Positions 35,133 through 44,036 of a stretch of DNA of 64,000 nucleotides are shown here, in pieces; the stretch's first letter is position 1, and each line of letters starts with the position of its first letter. Made by a program: the position numbers and the translations under genes. The stretch comes from Salinispira pacifica (lineage in GTDB: Bacteria > Spirochaetota > Spirochaetia > DSM-27196 > Salinispiraceae). The stretch is from the NCBI RefSeq assembly GCF_000507245.1, contig NC_023035.1, positions 1,713,501 to 1,777,500 on the forward strand. The letters are read 5' to 3'. The notes under the pieces were generated by a model. That model did not search any database. It was not told where the DNA came from and saw nothing but the letters and a program-made list of their open reading frames with translations.

Positions 35133-35912
35133 ATGAGCAGTTTACATGTAATCGCCCGCTTCAACTGGAGACGGGCGTTTTTTTTCATCAGCCTCATTTC
35201 ACTTCTTCTCACAGCGGCATGCACATCCCGCAGTATGGAACTGCGCTCTGCCTCACTGTACCCGCTTTTTGTGTACGATCCATCCTTTCAGGAACCAACC
35301 GTGTTTGCGGCCCTGCAGGTAAGTCTGGAACAGGGTGATACTATTCTGAAGCAGGTTTCATTGCACAGCGAAACCGATATGCTTTCCTGGCGTGCGGATC
35401 TCGCACCGGCAGATGCAGTGTTTACCCGTACTCCGCCGGAAAATTCCGCAGAGGAGCCGGCTGACACAGGTTCACCGTTTTTTGCCTCTTCCGGTGATCA
35501 GTCACGGATTGATTTTTTATATCCATGGTTTGCTTCGGCCGGTTCACGGGGCCTTGGTACGGGGATTTATGAAGTAACTCTTGAGGATTTTTCCGGTAAC
35601 CGCCGGACGCTGAATGCACAGCTGAATATGCCTTCAGAAGAGCGTACGGATGCTTTGGAGGCCAGGCTGTCCTCCATGGCGATGCGGCCCGAATCCTTCC
35701 CCCAGAATTCATACTTTCAAATACTGCAGGTTTCCGAAAACGGAGAAATCCAGAGATACGACTCGGTAACCTTTATCCGGGAGGTGCTTTCCCGACCCGC
35801 TGCTTCAGGTCCGGGAGAAAATTCCGCTGCAACGCCGCGGTTCTATTTCTGGGGAGCTTTCACTGATATTGATATTTTATTTCTTGCCGGACCATTCTTT
35901 TTGGATACATAA
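35133..35912 (+). CDS. Lipoprotein of unknown function
   Basis: This 259-aa ORF starts 3 bases after the rpsU stop. Residues 12-29 form a signal peptide with lipobox LLTAAC at 25-30. The mature protein has an extracytoplasmic beta-rich look with segments such as FVYDPSF, FLYPWFAS and FYFWGAFTDIDILFLAG. I know no family. No ribosome binding site precedes the ATG, and translational coupling to rpsU would be needed. The rpsU terminator (35153-35185) lies inside the first 18 codons: the T-run encodes part of the signal peptide. So expression of this gene may depend on termination read-through or on coupling. Confidence 0.55.
   Translation: MSSLHVIARFNWRRAFFFISLISLLLTAACTSRSMELRSASLYPLFVYDPSFQEPTVFAALQVSLEQGDTILKQVSLHSETDMLSWRADLAPADAVFTRTPPENSAEEPADTGSPFFASSGDQSRIDFLYPWFASAGSRGLGTGIYEVTLEDFSGNRRTLNAQLNMPSEERTDALEARLSSMAMRPESFPQNSYFQILQVSENGEIQRYDSVTFIREVLSRPAASGPGENSAATPRFYFWGAFTDIDILFLAGPFFLDT
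35153..35185 (+). terminator. Intrinsic terminator of rpsU inside the next gene
   Basis: Stem CGCCCG (35153-35158) with CGGGCG (35172-35177), loop of 13 bases, then eight T (35178-35185). It lies within the coding region of the lipoprotein gene. Confidence 0.75.
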
Positions 35913-35944
35913 GCTTTCCGTCAGGGCATTCCCTCCGGAAAGCT
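35912..35944. terminator. Hairpin between two convergent genes
   Basis: AGCTTTCCG (35912-35920) and CGGAAAGCT (35936-35944) form a 9-bp stem with a 15-base loop; AGGG and CCCT inside the loop can also pair. There is no T-run, so it is a weak or bidirectional end signal for the lipoprotein gene (plus) and the ParB-like gene (minus). Confidence 0.4.
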
Positions 35945-35967
35945 GAGTTCCGGCGTCTTACAGGCTG

Positions 35968-36891
35968 TCAGTCCCCTAATCCTTTTCCCTTGAAGATCTT
36001 CTGGAAAAAATACCTGATCCGTTCGCCCAAATCCATGCCCTTGGTTTTTACCACATCCTCAGCGGCTTCAAGGATACTCACATGCTGTCCGTATTTGCTT
36101 TTCAGGTTATGCCAGTGTTTCACAATCCAGACATACAAGTCTCCCTCGGTTCTGTCGGGAAAACTTGAGAGCAGCCCATATTCACGGATCACCTGAAGAA
36201 TGGGAGTGTAGACATTCTCAAACCAGGAGAAAACTGCAGAGCTCAGCGGCAGCTCCTCTTCGAACTCCTGATTAATGTAGTATTTATGCTCCAGAATATG
36301 AAACAGCACTTCGTTGAACCGTCCGGTGGCGGTGAAATCAAGATCGTAGTCCGGGACTATGCCGGGAAAGCCGGTTTTCTCTTGGAAGCTCTTCTTTTCA
36401 AATTCGATTACCGCTTCCCGGAGTTCCTGTTTTCCCATCTCAGGGGTTATCTCAATCATTGAATCGAGGCTCACGATTTCGGCATCGATCATCTCAATAC
36501 CCTGACTCCTGGCCACGCTCACCCGGTGATTTCCGTCCCGGACAAAATACACCCCTCCCACTTCGTAGAGCTGAATGGGGGGAAGGTTCACGTTCTGGAG
36601 ATGAAGCTTGTCGATATTCATCCAACGTGGACGCAGGTGATCCCGTTTTGGAAGAAATTCCTTATTGAAATCCTGGTACCTGCCCTCGCTTCCCACGATA
36701 TGATCGATGGGGACCGCCTTGAGACCCTGGTAGCTTTCGCTGCTCGGGCTCAGCAGCTTCCGAACCTCTTCAAGTGAGAGAAGGTCATATTTATTCGGCT
36801 GAAGAAGACTCATTACCCGCTTGAAAAACGCTTTTTTTCGCGCTTTTGTAAAATTTTCTCTGGAACTGATGTCCAGGAAGCTGTTACTCAT
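35968..36891 (-). CDS. ParB-like domain protein
   Basis: The protein has 307 aa from the ATG at 36891, which has AGGCGG ahead and overlaps the phosphoesterase stop by 8 bases; the ORF is open to 37023. Near residues 95-125 there is a ParB/sulfiredoxin-like segment (YFVRDGNHRVSVARSQGI) with the DGxHR motif. In ParB-like proteins this motif binds nucleotides; in relatives it supports nuclease or kinase activity. The remaining 180 residues have no recognised domain. It is the third gene of the operon with the TPR protein and the metallophosphoesterase. Function is unknown. Confidence 0.6.
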   Translation of the reverse strand: MSNSFLDISSRENFTKARKKAFFKRVMSLLQPNKYDLLSLEEVRKLLSPSSESYQGLKAVPIDHIVGSEGRYQDFNKEFLPKRDHLRPRWMNIDKLHLQNVNLPPIQLYEVGGVYFVRDGNHRVSVARSQGIEMIDAEIVSLDSMIEITPEMGKQELREAVIEFEKKSFQEKTGFPGIVPDYDLDFTATGRFNEVLFHILEHKYYINQEFEEELPLSSAVFSWFENVYTPILQVIREYGLLSSFPDRTEGDLYVWIVKHWHNLKSKYGQHVSILEAAEDVVKTKGMDLGERIRYFFQKIFKGKGLGD

Positions 36892-37642
36892 GTGCCGCCG
36901 CCTTTTTGTTTTTCCTCCGGAATCTACCGCCGCCATCCAATTCAACATCCAGCACATAATGATCGTATACGTTGATGATTCTGGTCTGATGATACCGGGT
37001 TTCCCGTTCAGCATTCTGGTCATACAGATGCACGTGACCGTGAAGCAGATATGCGGGCTTGAACACCCTCATGAAGTTTCTGAAGACCCGGAAACCCTTG
37101 TGACAAGGGTCATCCCGATCATTTAACTGATAGGGGGGGCTGTGGGTAAGAAGGATATCCAGCCACCTTCCGTGAATGATTCTGTTATAAACCAGTCCGG
37201 GCACCAGTTTCAGAATTTTCAAAAACATCTGAAAGTTGGTGAATTGATTCTTTCCCTCATTATATCTGATACTTCCGCCCAGGCCGGCAATCAAAACCCC
37301 TTTGTGGCGATAATGTTTGTCACCGATATAGGTGGAGCCGAAAAAATTCACCGTATGGAAGTTTTCCCTGATACCGTCCCGGAGGAAATGCTGGGGACGT
37401 TTAAAGAGTTCAAGATGTTTCAGGTTATGATTACCGAATACGAAAAGTACCGGGCGGTTCAGCGTGCTTGCGATGAACCCCAGATAGTTCATGCTCAGAT
37501 CTCCGGCGGACAGAATGATATGTACATCCCTGAACCGTTCCTTTGCGTTAACAGAATACACCAGGGGATCGATGTGATCTGCCACACAAAGAATCTTCAA
37601 TGATCTTCTATGTTCAGCTGCAGTTTTTTTCAATAAATTCAT
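36884..37642 (-). CDS. Metallophosphoesterase
   Basis: This 252-aa protein has the calcineurin-like phosphoesterase motifs in order: VADHIDP near residue 20 (D/H motif, with His-Ile for the usual pair), SAGDLS near 45, FGNHN near 70, THSPP near 165 and LHGHVH near 200. The substrate is not clear; relatives include UDP-diacylglucosamine hydrolase and cyclic-nucleotide phosphodiesterases. It follows the TPR gene by 30 bases and overlaps the ParB-like gene by 8 bases. The first motif is a variant of the usual GDxHG and should be checked before assuming activity. Confidence 0.82.
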   Translation of the reverse strand: MNLLKKTAAEHRRSLKILCVADHIDPLVYSVNAKERFRDVHIILSAGDLSMNYLGFIASTLNRPVLFVFGNHNLKHLELFKRPQHFLRDGIRENFHTVNFFGSTYIGDKHYRHKGVLIAGLGGSIRYNEGKNQFTNFQMFLKILKLVPGLVYNRIIHGRWLDILLTHSPPYQLNDRDDPCHKGFRVFRNFMRVFKPAYLLHGHVHLYDQNAERETRYHQTRIINVYDHYVLDVELDGGGRFRRKNKKAAAHE

Positions 37643-37672
37643 ATCCTCTGAAATACCATCACTCCTGAAGGG

Positions 37673-39031
37673 TCAGGAGCTGAGAGCCGTTTTCAAGATC
37701 TTCTGAAGCTTGTCTTTATCGAACAATTCAATGGGACGGCTTTCGGCAAAATTCTGTGCCATCTTGGAAAAAGTTGAGCTGGTCAGAATTACGCCCCGTG
37801 GAAAGTTCTGTTCCCGCATGGTGTCGTTGAAACTCCGGATCGTGCTTTCATCAATGGGATCGGTCACCCTGAGGAAGTGCATCAGCCTGGGCTGTTTACG
37901 CTGATTCCGCCATTTCTTGTCCGTATTTTCGCTTGCCAGGATCTGGCATCCGCCGTTAATGGGGGTGATTTCATGTACCACAAAACTCATGGTTCCCGCG
38001 GCCTTTTTGCACATGTCGAGGAACTCCTCCTGACCTGCGATCAGGAAATCCTTGATAGTGTCGTCGGTGCGTAAATCCTGATAATTAGCAAGCTTCTCCG
38101 AAATATCCCGGAAGTCCTCTTTAACCTTGTAGATCTCTTCCCAATGTTCAATGGCCTCTTCTATTTTTCGTTCCTTCTCCAGGATGTAGGCCAGCAGATA
38201 TCTGGCGTATAGCACTTCCTGGGAACGGGGGTTTTTGGCGATTTTGATGGCTCTGCGAAGCTCGGCCTGAGCCCGGTCAACATCACCCATATTGATGTAG
38301 CAAGCCCCCCGTTCCGCAAGACTTTTCACCTTCAGTTCAGGGTCCTTTGATGAACGTTCAAAGTAGTTCAGGGCGGCATGGTAATCATTATTATCTTTGA
38401 ATATCTTGCCCAGAAAATAACTTCCCTGGGTGTTTTCCGGATCAAGCTTCACCGCCCGTTCCAGATAGCCTCTGGCGTCGGAAAACCGTTTCGCACGGTA
38501 GAGAAGGCTTCCCAGCTGGGCATGGCTTCCCGCATGCCGCTCATCCAGGTTGATTGCTTTTTTATAGTAGTTTACAGCCTTATCAGGACGGTTCCGCTGC
38601 TCGAAGAGACTTCCGATGAGGAAATAGTATTCGGCATTGTTTTCGTCTTTTTTTACCAGAAGAAGATACTCTTTCAGTGCCTCTTCGCTCTGATTGAATT
38701 TTAGGAATAATTCCGCTATTTTCTTCCTGAACTCAAGCTCATTGATAAATTCATCAAACTTGCTCAGCTGATTCACCGTTTTCAGTTCCATCAGCGCAAG
38801 TTCGGATTTTCCTTCAGCTTCATAGCAGAGACCCAGAAAATAGTGGGCGTCTGCGTTACGGTTATCCCGGGCGAGGATCTGTTTCGCCATACGGGATGCC
38901 TGGGCGTATTTTCCCTGCTTATACAGCTGGGATATATTTTTCACCCTCTTTGGGCGAAAGAAGATTCTGACGATGATAATAGCGGCGATGACGATAAAGA
39001 TTCCCAACACCGCAAGGGGTATAATAATCAT
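37673..39031 (-). CDS. Membrane-anchored TPR protein with endonuclease-like C-terminal domain
   Basis: This 452-aa protein has one N-terminal membrane helix (residues 2-22), about seven TPR units (residues 35-310) and a C-terminal domain of about 130 residues. That domain (DMCKKAAGTMSFVVHEITPINGG, GCQILASENTDKKW, RPRLMHFLRVTDPIDESTI) resembles the restriction-endonuclease-like (Mrr/DUF2034) fold, but the sequence shows no clear catalytic D-ExK set. The N-terminus contains the basic stop-transfer RPKRVKN, so most of the protein faces the cytoplasm. It is the first gene of the operon with the phosphoesterase and the ParB-like gene. The function is unknown. Confidence 0.65.
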   Translation of the reverse strand: MIIIPLAVLGIFIVIAAIIIVRIFFRPKRVKNISQLYKQGKYAQASRMAKQILARDNRNADAHYFLGLCYEAEGKSELALMELKTVNQLSKFDEFINELEFRKKIAELFLKFNQSEEALKEYLLLVKKDENNAEYYFLIGSLFEQRNRPDKAVNYYKKAINLDERHAGSHAQLGSLLYRAKRFSDARGYLERAVKLDPENTQGSYFLGKIFKDNNDYHAALNYFERSSKDPELKVKSLAERGACYINMGDVDRAQAELRRAIKIAKNPRSQEVLYARYLLAYILEKERKIEEAIEHWEEIYKVKEDFRDISEKLANYQDLRTDDTIKDFLIAGQEEFLDMCKKAAGTMSFVVHEITPINGGCQILASENTDKKWRNQRKQPRLMHFLRVTDPIDESTIRSFNDTMREQNFPRGVILTSSTFSKMAQNFAESRPIELFDKDKLQKILKTALSS

Positions 39032-39053
39032 GTGTATGTTAACAACCTGTAAA

Positions 39054-39857
39054 ATGAATTCTAAATTCAGAATAAATGAATACTTGAAGCCTTGTCAAAT
39101 AGGCTGTCTGCTTATGATTGCTTTTCTCATTATATTGCCAGGAACCGCGGCAGCCCAGGATAGCGGCCTGCTTGAGTCGGGAATTGATGCGTTTATGAAC
39201 AATCAGCCCCGGGATGCGGCCGCAATTTTCGAAACGGTGATCGCCCAGGGGAATACCAATCCTGACACCTTCCTGTATCTGGCCCACAGCTATGAACAAT
39301 TGGGATTGTACGACCAGGGAATTAATACCCTTCAAAACGGACTGGGATACGCCAGAGATAAGCGCCACCTGTTTTACTATAATATGGGGAATCTGTATCT
39401 TCAAAAGGAAGATCCTGAGTCGGCAATTGAACAGTTCAGTCTGGCCATCAGCAGCCGGGGGAGTTTCAGTAACGCATATCTGAACCGCGGCAACAGTTAT
39501 CTCAGGGAATGGGAGCTGATAAACGCTAAATCCGATTATGAACAATTCCTGCAGCTTGATCCGGAACACAATCTGGCGCCCAGAGTGCAGCAGATGATCA
39601 ACGCAATACAGGAGGAGCTTGCTGCCGAGGAAGCCAGAAAGCTTGAAGAACAGCGCCTTGCAGAGCTGGAAGAAGAGCGTGCAAGACTGGAAGCCCTTGA
39701 GGCTGAACAAAAGGCTGCCGAGGAAGAGGCCCGGCGGCAGGAACTTCTCAACGACATTCTCGGAAATCTCAATGAAGCCGGTTCGGAGGCGAAAACTCTG
39801 GGGGCGGGAACAGAAGAGATTGAAGAGGACGAGGAAGAGTTCCAGAGGGCGGATTAA
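39054..39857 (+). CDS. Exported TPR protein with acidic coiled-coil tail
   Basis: The protein has 267 aa from the ATG at 39054; the ORF is open to 38973. A signal peptide ends after PGTAAAQ (near residue 32). It has about four TPR units (residues 35-165, with AHSYEQLGLYDQGINTL and MGNLYLQKEDPESAIEQF), followed by a long Glu/Ala/Arg-rich helix (about 185-245). The start is only 22 bases from the divergent TPR gene, and the promoter of that gene lies within this one. It is followed by the large TPR gene at 39939, 81 bases on, in the same direction. It probably acts in the periplasm as a protein-protein scaffold. Confidence 0.68.
   Translation: MNSKFRINEYLKPCQIGCLLMIAFLIILPGTAAAQDSGLLESGIDAFMNNQPRDAAAIFETVIAQGNTNPDTFLYLAHSYEQLGLYDQGINTLQNGLGYARDKRHLFYYNMGNLYLQKEDPESAIEQFSLAISSRGSFSNAYLNRGNSYLREWELINAKSDYEQFLQLDPEHNLAPRVQQMINAIQEELAAEEARKLEEQRLAELEEERARLEALEAEQKAAEEEARRQELLNDILGNLNEAGSEAKTLGAGTEEIEEDEEEFQRAD
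39069..39098 (-). promoter_or_regulatory. Promoter of the TPR/phosphoesterase operon
   Basis: On the minus strand TTGACA (39098-39093) and TATTCT (39074-39069) are separated by 18 bases. It lies within the divergent exported TPR gene, about 37 bases upstream of the ATG at 39031. Confidence 0.45.
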
Positions 39858-39938
39858 GCTGTATCAATAAAAGCGGCCGAATATATAGATTTATTGTAAA
39901 AACATCTGTAAAAGTATAACTATCATCCGGGAGGGGTT

Positions 39939-41873
39939 ATGAACAGCGGTACCAAAAAAGCACTTTTGATTTCTTTAGGGGTTGTGGCCCTGCTTGGCAT
40001 TATTGGAACAGGTGCCTTTGTAATATTGAATCAAAGCAGCGGAGATGATCAGGCGAGGCTCAATACCCTTGCATTGGCGGCGGATTACATTGAGCAGGAA
40101 GAGTATGACCGTGCATTGGATTTGCTCGAAAGTCTGCTGATCGAAAATCCGAATGATGAAGAGGCCGTTGCCCTCAGGGATGAAGCCCTTGAGAAAAAGC
40201 GTCAAGCCGCCGAAGCCGCGCGCCAGAATGAGCGGCAGACCGAGCGCCAGCCTGACAACAACTCTCAAGATGCAAGCCAGGCAGAGGCCGAGGCCAGAGC
40301 CCGTGAAGCGGCCGCACGGGAAGCTGAAGCAGAAGCCCGGAGAAGAGAAGCCGAACTTGAGCTCCAGAAACAGCTGGCAGCACAGCGTGAAGCGGAAGAG
40401 CAGCGCAGACGGGAAGAGGAAGAAGCCAGACGGCAGGCCGAGGAAGAGCGCCTGGCGGCTCTCAGCGAAGAGGAAGCTGCCCGGCAGAGAGAGATTCAGG
40501 AACTGTTGGATGAAGCCCGGCGGCTTCAGGAAGATGACCAGTTCGTGAACGCCCGGGGGAAAATCAATCAGGCCATGGATATTGATGAAGACTCGGCCCT
40601 TACGTATGCCCGGATGGCAGAAACGTTTGTGGAGGAGGATATCCAGAACAACGATAACCTCTCCAAAGCCATCAGCTTTTCCGAGCAGTCCATTGACCGT
40701 GACCCCCAGCTCTGGGAGCCGTACTACACCCTTGGCCGAATTTTCAACGAGACGAAACAGTTCGATAAAGCAATCCGAGAGTTGAGTACTGCAGCAGATC
40801 TGAACAGTACCAATGCGGATGTGTTTTATGCACTGGGTAACGCCCAGTTCGATGCACGGCGCTATTCAGATGCCCGGCAGAGTTATGAGGCCTGTGTATT
40901 CCTTGACTTCGGAAACGAGAAAGCATTTTTCAATCTTGGGCTCACCCTTGAGAGACTGGATCAGCCGGATCTGGCCATTCAGAACTATCGAAAAGCTGTA
41001 GCCGTGAAGAGTGATTATGCCAGCGCCTATAACCGGATTGGTGAACTCCTGCTGGCAAAAGGAAATGCCGAGGACGCTCTGACAAACCTGCAGCAGGCAC
41101 TGGATTATGATAATTCCGCCAGAAACAACCGTGCGGTGGCGCGAAGCTATTATGAACTTGGACGGCTGCCTGAAGCTCTGGAGTATTTTACCAACGCGGT
41201 AGAACTGGAACCCGGCAGGGCTCAGAACCATTATAATACCGCTGCGGTTCTTCTGGATCTGAACCGGGCCGAAGAAGCGCTGCCATATGCTGCAGAAGCG
41301 GTGAAAATGGATTCCTCGGTTCCCGAATACAACTATACCCTTGGTCTTGCGGTTAAGGAACTGGGAAGTCTCGAGCAGGCGTCCCAATACTTTCAGGCTG
41401 CAATTCGACAGCGTTCGGGCTATATCAAACCCCGCATTGAACTTGCGGATATACATATTCAAAACGAAGAATACGATGAAGCACTGCAGGTGCTCCTTGA
41501 TGCGGCAAAAATTGATTCTTCCCGTGCGGATGTGAACAATAACCTTGCCACCGTCTACAGACTGAAAACCCTCTACGAGGACAGTCTCACCCATTCTGCA
41601 ACTGCAATTCAGGCGGAGCCGAACTCAGCCCTTCTTCGTTACAATCTCGCTCTCACGCTCATTAAAATGGAGGCCTACGAGCAGGCTGAGAACAGTCTCA
41701 CAACCGCAATTAACCTGGACAGCAGTTACTGGGATGCATATATCAGGCTTGGAGAAGTGCTCATCGCACTGGATAACAAAGAGCAGGCCCGGGAAATCCT
41801 GCAGCAGTTGGTTGACCGGGCAGGGGAGAGCAGTCAGGCGGAAAAAGCCAGGACTCTGCTGGCCTCCCTGTAA
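39939..41873 (+). CDS. Large TPR protein with N-terminal membrane anchor
   Basis: This 644-aa protein has an N-terminal membrane helix (residues 7-29), a TPR unit, a long Glu/Ala/Arg/Gln-rich helix or coiled coil (about 85-195) and about twelve further TPR units (about 200-640, e.g. YALGNAQFDARRYSDARQSY and YNRIGELLLAKGNAEDAL). It has no lipobox. TPR proteins in spirochaetes act as scaffolds at the membrane; nothing here indicates a partner. GGGAGGGG lies 3-10 bases before the ATG. The gene may be co-transcribed with the exported TPR gene upstream. Confidence 0.78.
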   Translation: MNSGTKKALLISLGVVALLGIIGTGAFVILNQSSGDDQARLNTLALAADYIEQEEYDRALDLLESLLIENPNDEEAVALRDEALEKKRQAAEAARQNERQTERQPDNNSQDASQAEAEARAREAAAREAEAEARRREAELELQKQLAAQREAEEQRRREEEEARRQAEEERLAALSEEEAARQREIQELLDEARRLQEDDQFVNARGKINQAMDIDEDSALTYARMAETFVEEDIQNNDNLSKAISFSEQSIDRDPQLWEPYYTLGRIFNETKQFDKAIRELSTAADLNSTNADVFYALGNAQFDARRYSDARQSYEACVFLDFGNEKAFFNLGLTLERLDQPDLAIQNYRKAVAVKSDYASAYNRIGELLLAKGNAEDALTNLQQALDYDNSARNNRAVARSYYELGRLPEALEYFTNAVELEPGRAQNHYNTAAVLLDLNRAEEALPYAAEAVKMDSSVPEYNYTLGLAVKELGSLEQASQYFQAAIRQRSGYIKPRIELADIHIQNEEYDEALQVLLDAAKIDSSRADVNNNLATVYRLKTLYEDSLTHSATAIQAEPNSALLRYNLALTLIKMEAYEQAENSLTTAINLDSSYWDAYIRLGEVLIALDNKEQAREILQQLVDRAGESSQAEKARTLLASL

Positions 41874-41933
41874 ATCTGCTCTGTATATTCAGGTGCTCTG
41901 AGTCGGGCTGGAATCGGCCCGGCTCAGCTCAGA

Positions 41934-42151
41934 TTGACTGCCGGAGCTCGATTCGGCCGCGGAGCTCGATTCGACTGCCGGAGATCCACTCCGCCGCCGG
42001 TGATGGGCCCGCCTCAGCTCGGCTCCGCTTCCCGGAACCGGGAGTTCGGCGTCCCCTCATCCATCTGTCTGAGAGCCGTCTGCCTGAAGGCTATGTCCAT
42101 CTTCTTGAGGGCCATGTGTCTGAGAAGGCTATGTCCATATGCCTGAAGGCT
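41934..42151. repeat. Intergenic region with irregular direct repeats
   Basis: The 303-base gap 41874-42176 between the convergent TPR and mutL genes contains no supported gene. It holds several direct repeats: GGAGCTCGATTCG (41943, 41961), GACTGCCGGAG (41936, 41973), AAGGCTATGTCCAT (42087, 42125), TGCCTGAAGGCT (42081, 42140) and TGTCTGAGA (42066, 42117). A 5-bp stem CGGGC/GCCCG lies near 41904-41921. No T-run terminator is visible. It may be a decayed tandem array. Confidence 0.7.
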
Positions 42152-42176
42152 GCGCGGGGGACGGAAGTATGCCGTA

Positions 42177-44018
42177 TCAGGTTCTTCCCACAATCTGGTA
42201 CAGCTCTTCTTTGCTCAGAGTGAACCAGATGGGGCGTCCGTGGGGGCAGCGCTTTTCCGGCAGCCGCCAGCTTGCTTCGATAATTGATCGTGCAGTGCTG
42301 CTGTCAACCACATCCCCGTCCTTCACGGCGGTTCTGCAGGCCATTTTTTCATAAAGGCTCACTTCCAGATCCCGGGAATCCCGCTCAAGCTCTGCCAGAG
42401 TGGATCGAAGAAGCCGTTCCTTCCCCTTCAGCGCCGCAGGTATGGCATGAATCTCCAGGGAATTCCCGCTTCCCTTCAGACGGATGTCGAAGCCCATCGC
42501 TCTGAGTTTCTCCGCCTGCAGGCTCATACGCTCCGCCAAAGCAGGATCGTCGTTTTCCACAGTGAATGGAATGAGAAGCCTCTCCACGGCGGAAGAGCTC
42601 CTGAAGCGGTCGTAGAGAATCCGTTCATGGGCGGCATGCATATCGATTATGTAAAGGGTCTGCTCCATCTCCACCAGCAGGAATACCGAGAAAATCTGTC
42701 CAAGGTAGCGGTAGGCCGGCATTTCTTTGCCGGCTGTTGATTGAATGGATGCCGGCGCAGCTGCAGGCCCGGATGCTCCTCCTCCCGGCGGCTGAACAGG
42801 CGATGGACGCTCATCAAAGCCGCTGTGGTACTGGAACGCCCGGTCCCGAACCATTGCCGGGGCGGTATGCAGATTCCCGCCGGCGTGGTTGTGCCGGGAA
42901 GCCGGACCTTGCGGGGAGGGCGGTTCGCTGTCGGTCAGGGGGAGATCTCCCGAAACCGGTGAAAGATTATCCGGGGTGCGGAGGTTTTGGGGTTTGTTCC
43001 GAATCTGAAAACCGATGAATTCTTCAATCAGTTCCCGAACGCGGCGGTGAATGATTTCCGGACGGGCAAAGCGAACCTCCCGTTTAGCCGGGTGTATATT
43101 GAAATCCACCAGCTCTGGATCGATTTCAAGAAAGACGAACGCTACCGGGTGGTTCCCCCCGGGAAGTATGGAGTCAAAAGCATATTCCACGGCGTGTATG
43201 AGAGAAAATTCATTGATTCTTCTCCGGTTGCAGTAAATCTGAATATACTTTCTGTCCTGACGGAACAGGGGCGGAATGCCCAGGACAATATCCAGGGTGA
43301 ACCCGTCCCCGCTGCCATGGATGTGCTGAAGCAGTTCGGAGGGGCATTGCTCCGGATAGGCTGCGCTGATACGGGAAATATACCCGGATGTGCCGGTTTC
43401 CGGCAGCAGCAGCCTGGGTTTCCCGTCTGCAAAGAGTCTGAACGAACGTTCCGGGTGGGGGAGTGCTTTTTCCAGGAATGCATTGCGGCACAGCACCGAC
43501 TCGCTGCGGGATGATTTCATAAACTTCCGGCGCGCCGGCAGGTTGTAAAACAGATCCCGGACAGACACCCGCGTACCCCTCCGCCCTGTCACCTTCCCGT
43601 AGCGTGCTTCGCCGCCGCCCTCGATTATGAGCCGTGCGGAAGCATCCATTTCCCCGCTGCGGCTCACAATTTCCAGACGGGAAACTGCGGCAATACTTGA
43701 GAGCGCCTCACCCCGGAACCCCAGGCTGTGTACATGCATGAGATCGTCTTCATGGCTGATCTTGCTGGTGGCATGACTGAGCCAGCACAGCTGAATATCT
43801 TCCCGGGACATCCCCCAACCGTCGTCCGTCACCTCAAGGAGTGAAATTCCCCCCTTTTCAATGGAGACATCAATGGTTGCCGCCTGGGCGTCAATGGAGT
43901 TGTCGACCAGCTCTCTGAGTACAGAAAACGGCCGGTCGATTACCTCGCCGGCCGCAATTTTACGTGCTACTGAATCCCGGAGAATGGATATTCTCCGGGA
44001 TGATTGTGTTGTTTTCAT
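42177..44018 (-). CDS. mutL: DNA mismatch repair protein MutL
   Basis: This 613-aa protein has the GHKL ATPase of MutL: IAAGEVIDRPFSVLRELVDNS at residues 18-38, DDGWGM near residue 63 and GFRGEAL near 100. The C-terminal domain contains IDMHAAHERILYD where the metal-dependent endonuclease motif is DQHAxxExxxxE; the first Asp, His, Ala and first Glu are kept, Gln is Met and the last Glu is Asp. A CPHGRP motif lies near the C-terminus. A Pro/Gly/Ser-rich linker joins the two halves. It follows the FecR-barrel gene by 18 bases, so it may be transcribed with that envelope operon. Confidence 0.95.
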   Translation of the reverse strand: MKTTQSSRRISILRDSVARKIAAGEVIDRPFSVLRELVDNSIDAQAATIDVSIEKGGISLLEVTDDGWGMSREDIQLCWLSHATSKISHEDDLMHVHSLGFRGEALSSIAAVSRLEIVSRSGEMDASARLIIEGGGEARYGKVTGRRGTRVSVRDLFYNLPARRKFMKSSRSESVLCRNAFLEKALPHPERSFRLFADGKPRLLLPETGTSGYISRISAAYPEQCPSELLQHIHGSGDGFTLDIVLGIPPLFRQDRKYIQIYCNRRRINEFSLIHAVEYAFDSILPGGNHPVAFVFLEIDPELVDFNIHPAKREVRFARPEIIHRRVRELIEEFIGFQIRNKPQNLRTPDNLSPVSGDLPLTDSEPPSPQGPASRHNHAGGNLHTAPAMVRDRAFQYHSGFDERPSPVQPPGGGASGPAAAPASIQSTAGKEMPAYRYLGQIFSVFLLVEMEQTLYIIDMHAAHERILYDRFRSSSAVERLLIPFTVENDDPALAERMSLQAEKLRAMGFDIRLKGSGNSLEIHAIPAALKGKERLLRSTLAELERDSRDLEVSLYEKMACRTAVKDGDVVDSSTARSIIEASWRLPEKRCPHGRPIWFTLSKEELYQIVGRT

Positions 44019-44036
44019 ATGATGAAGATAATCTTA

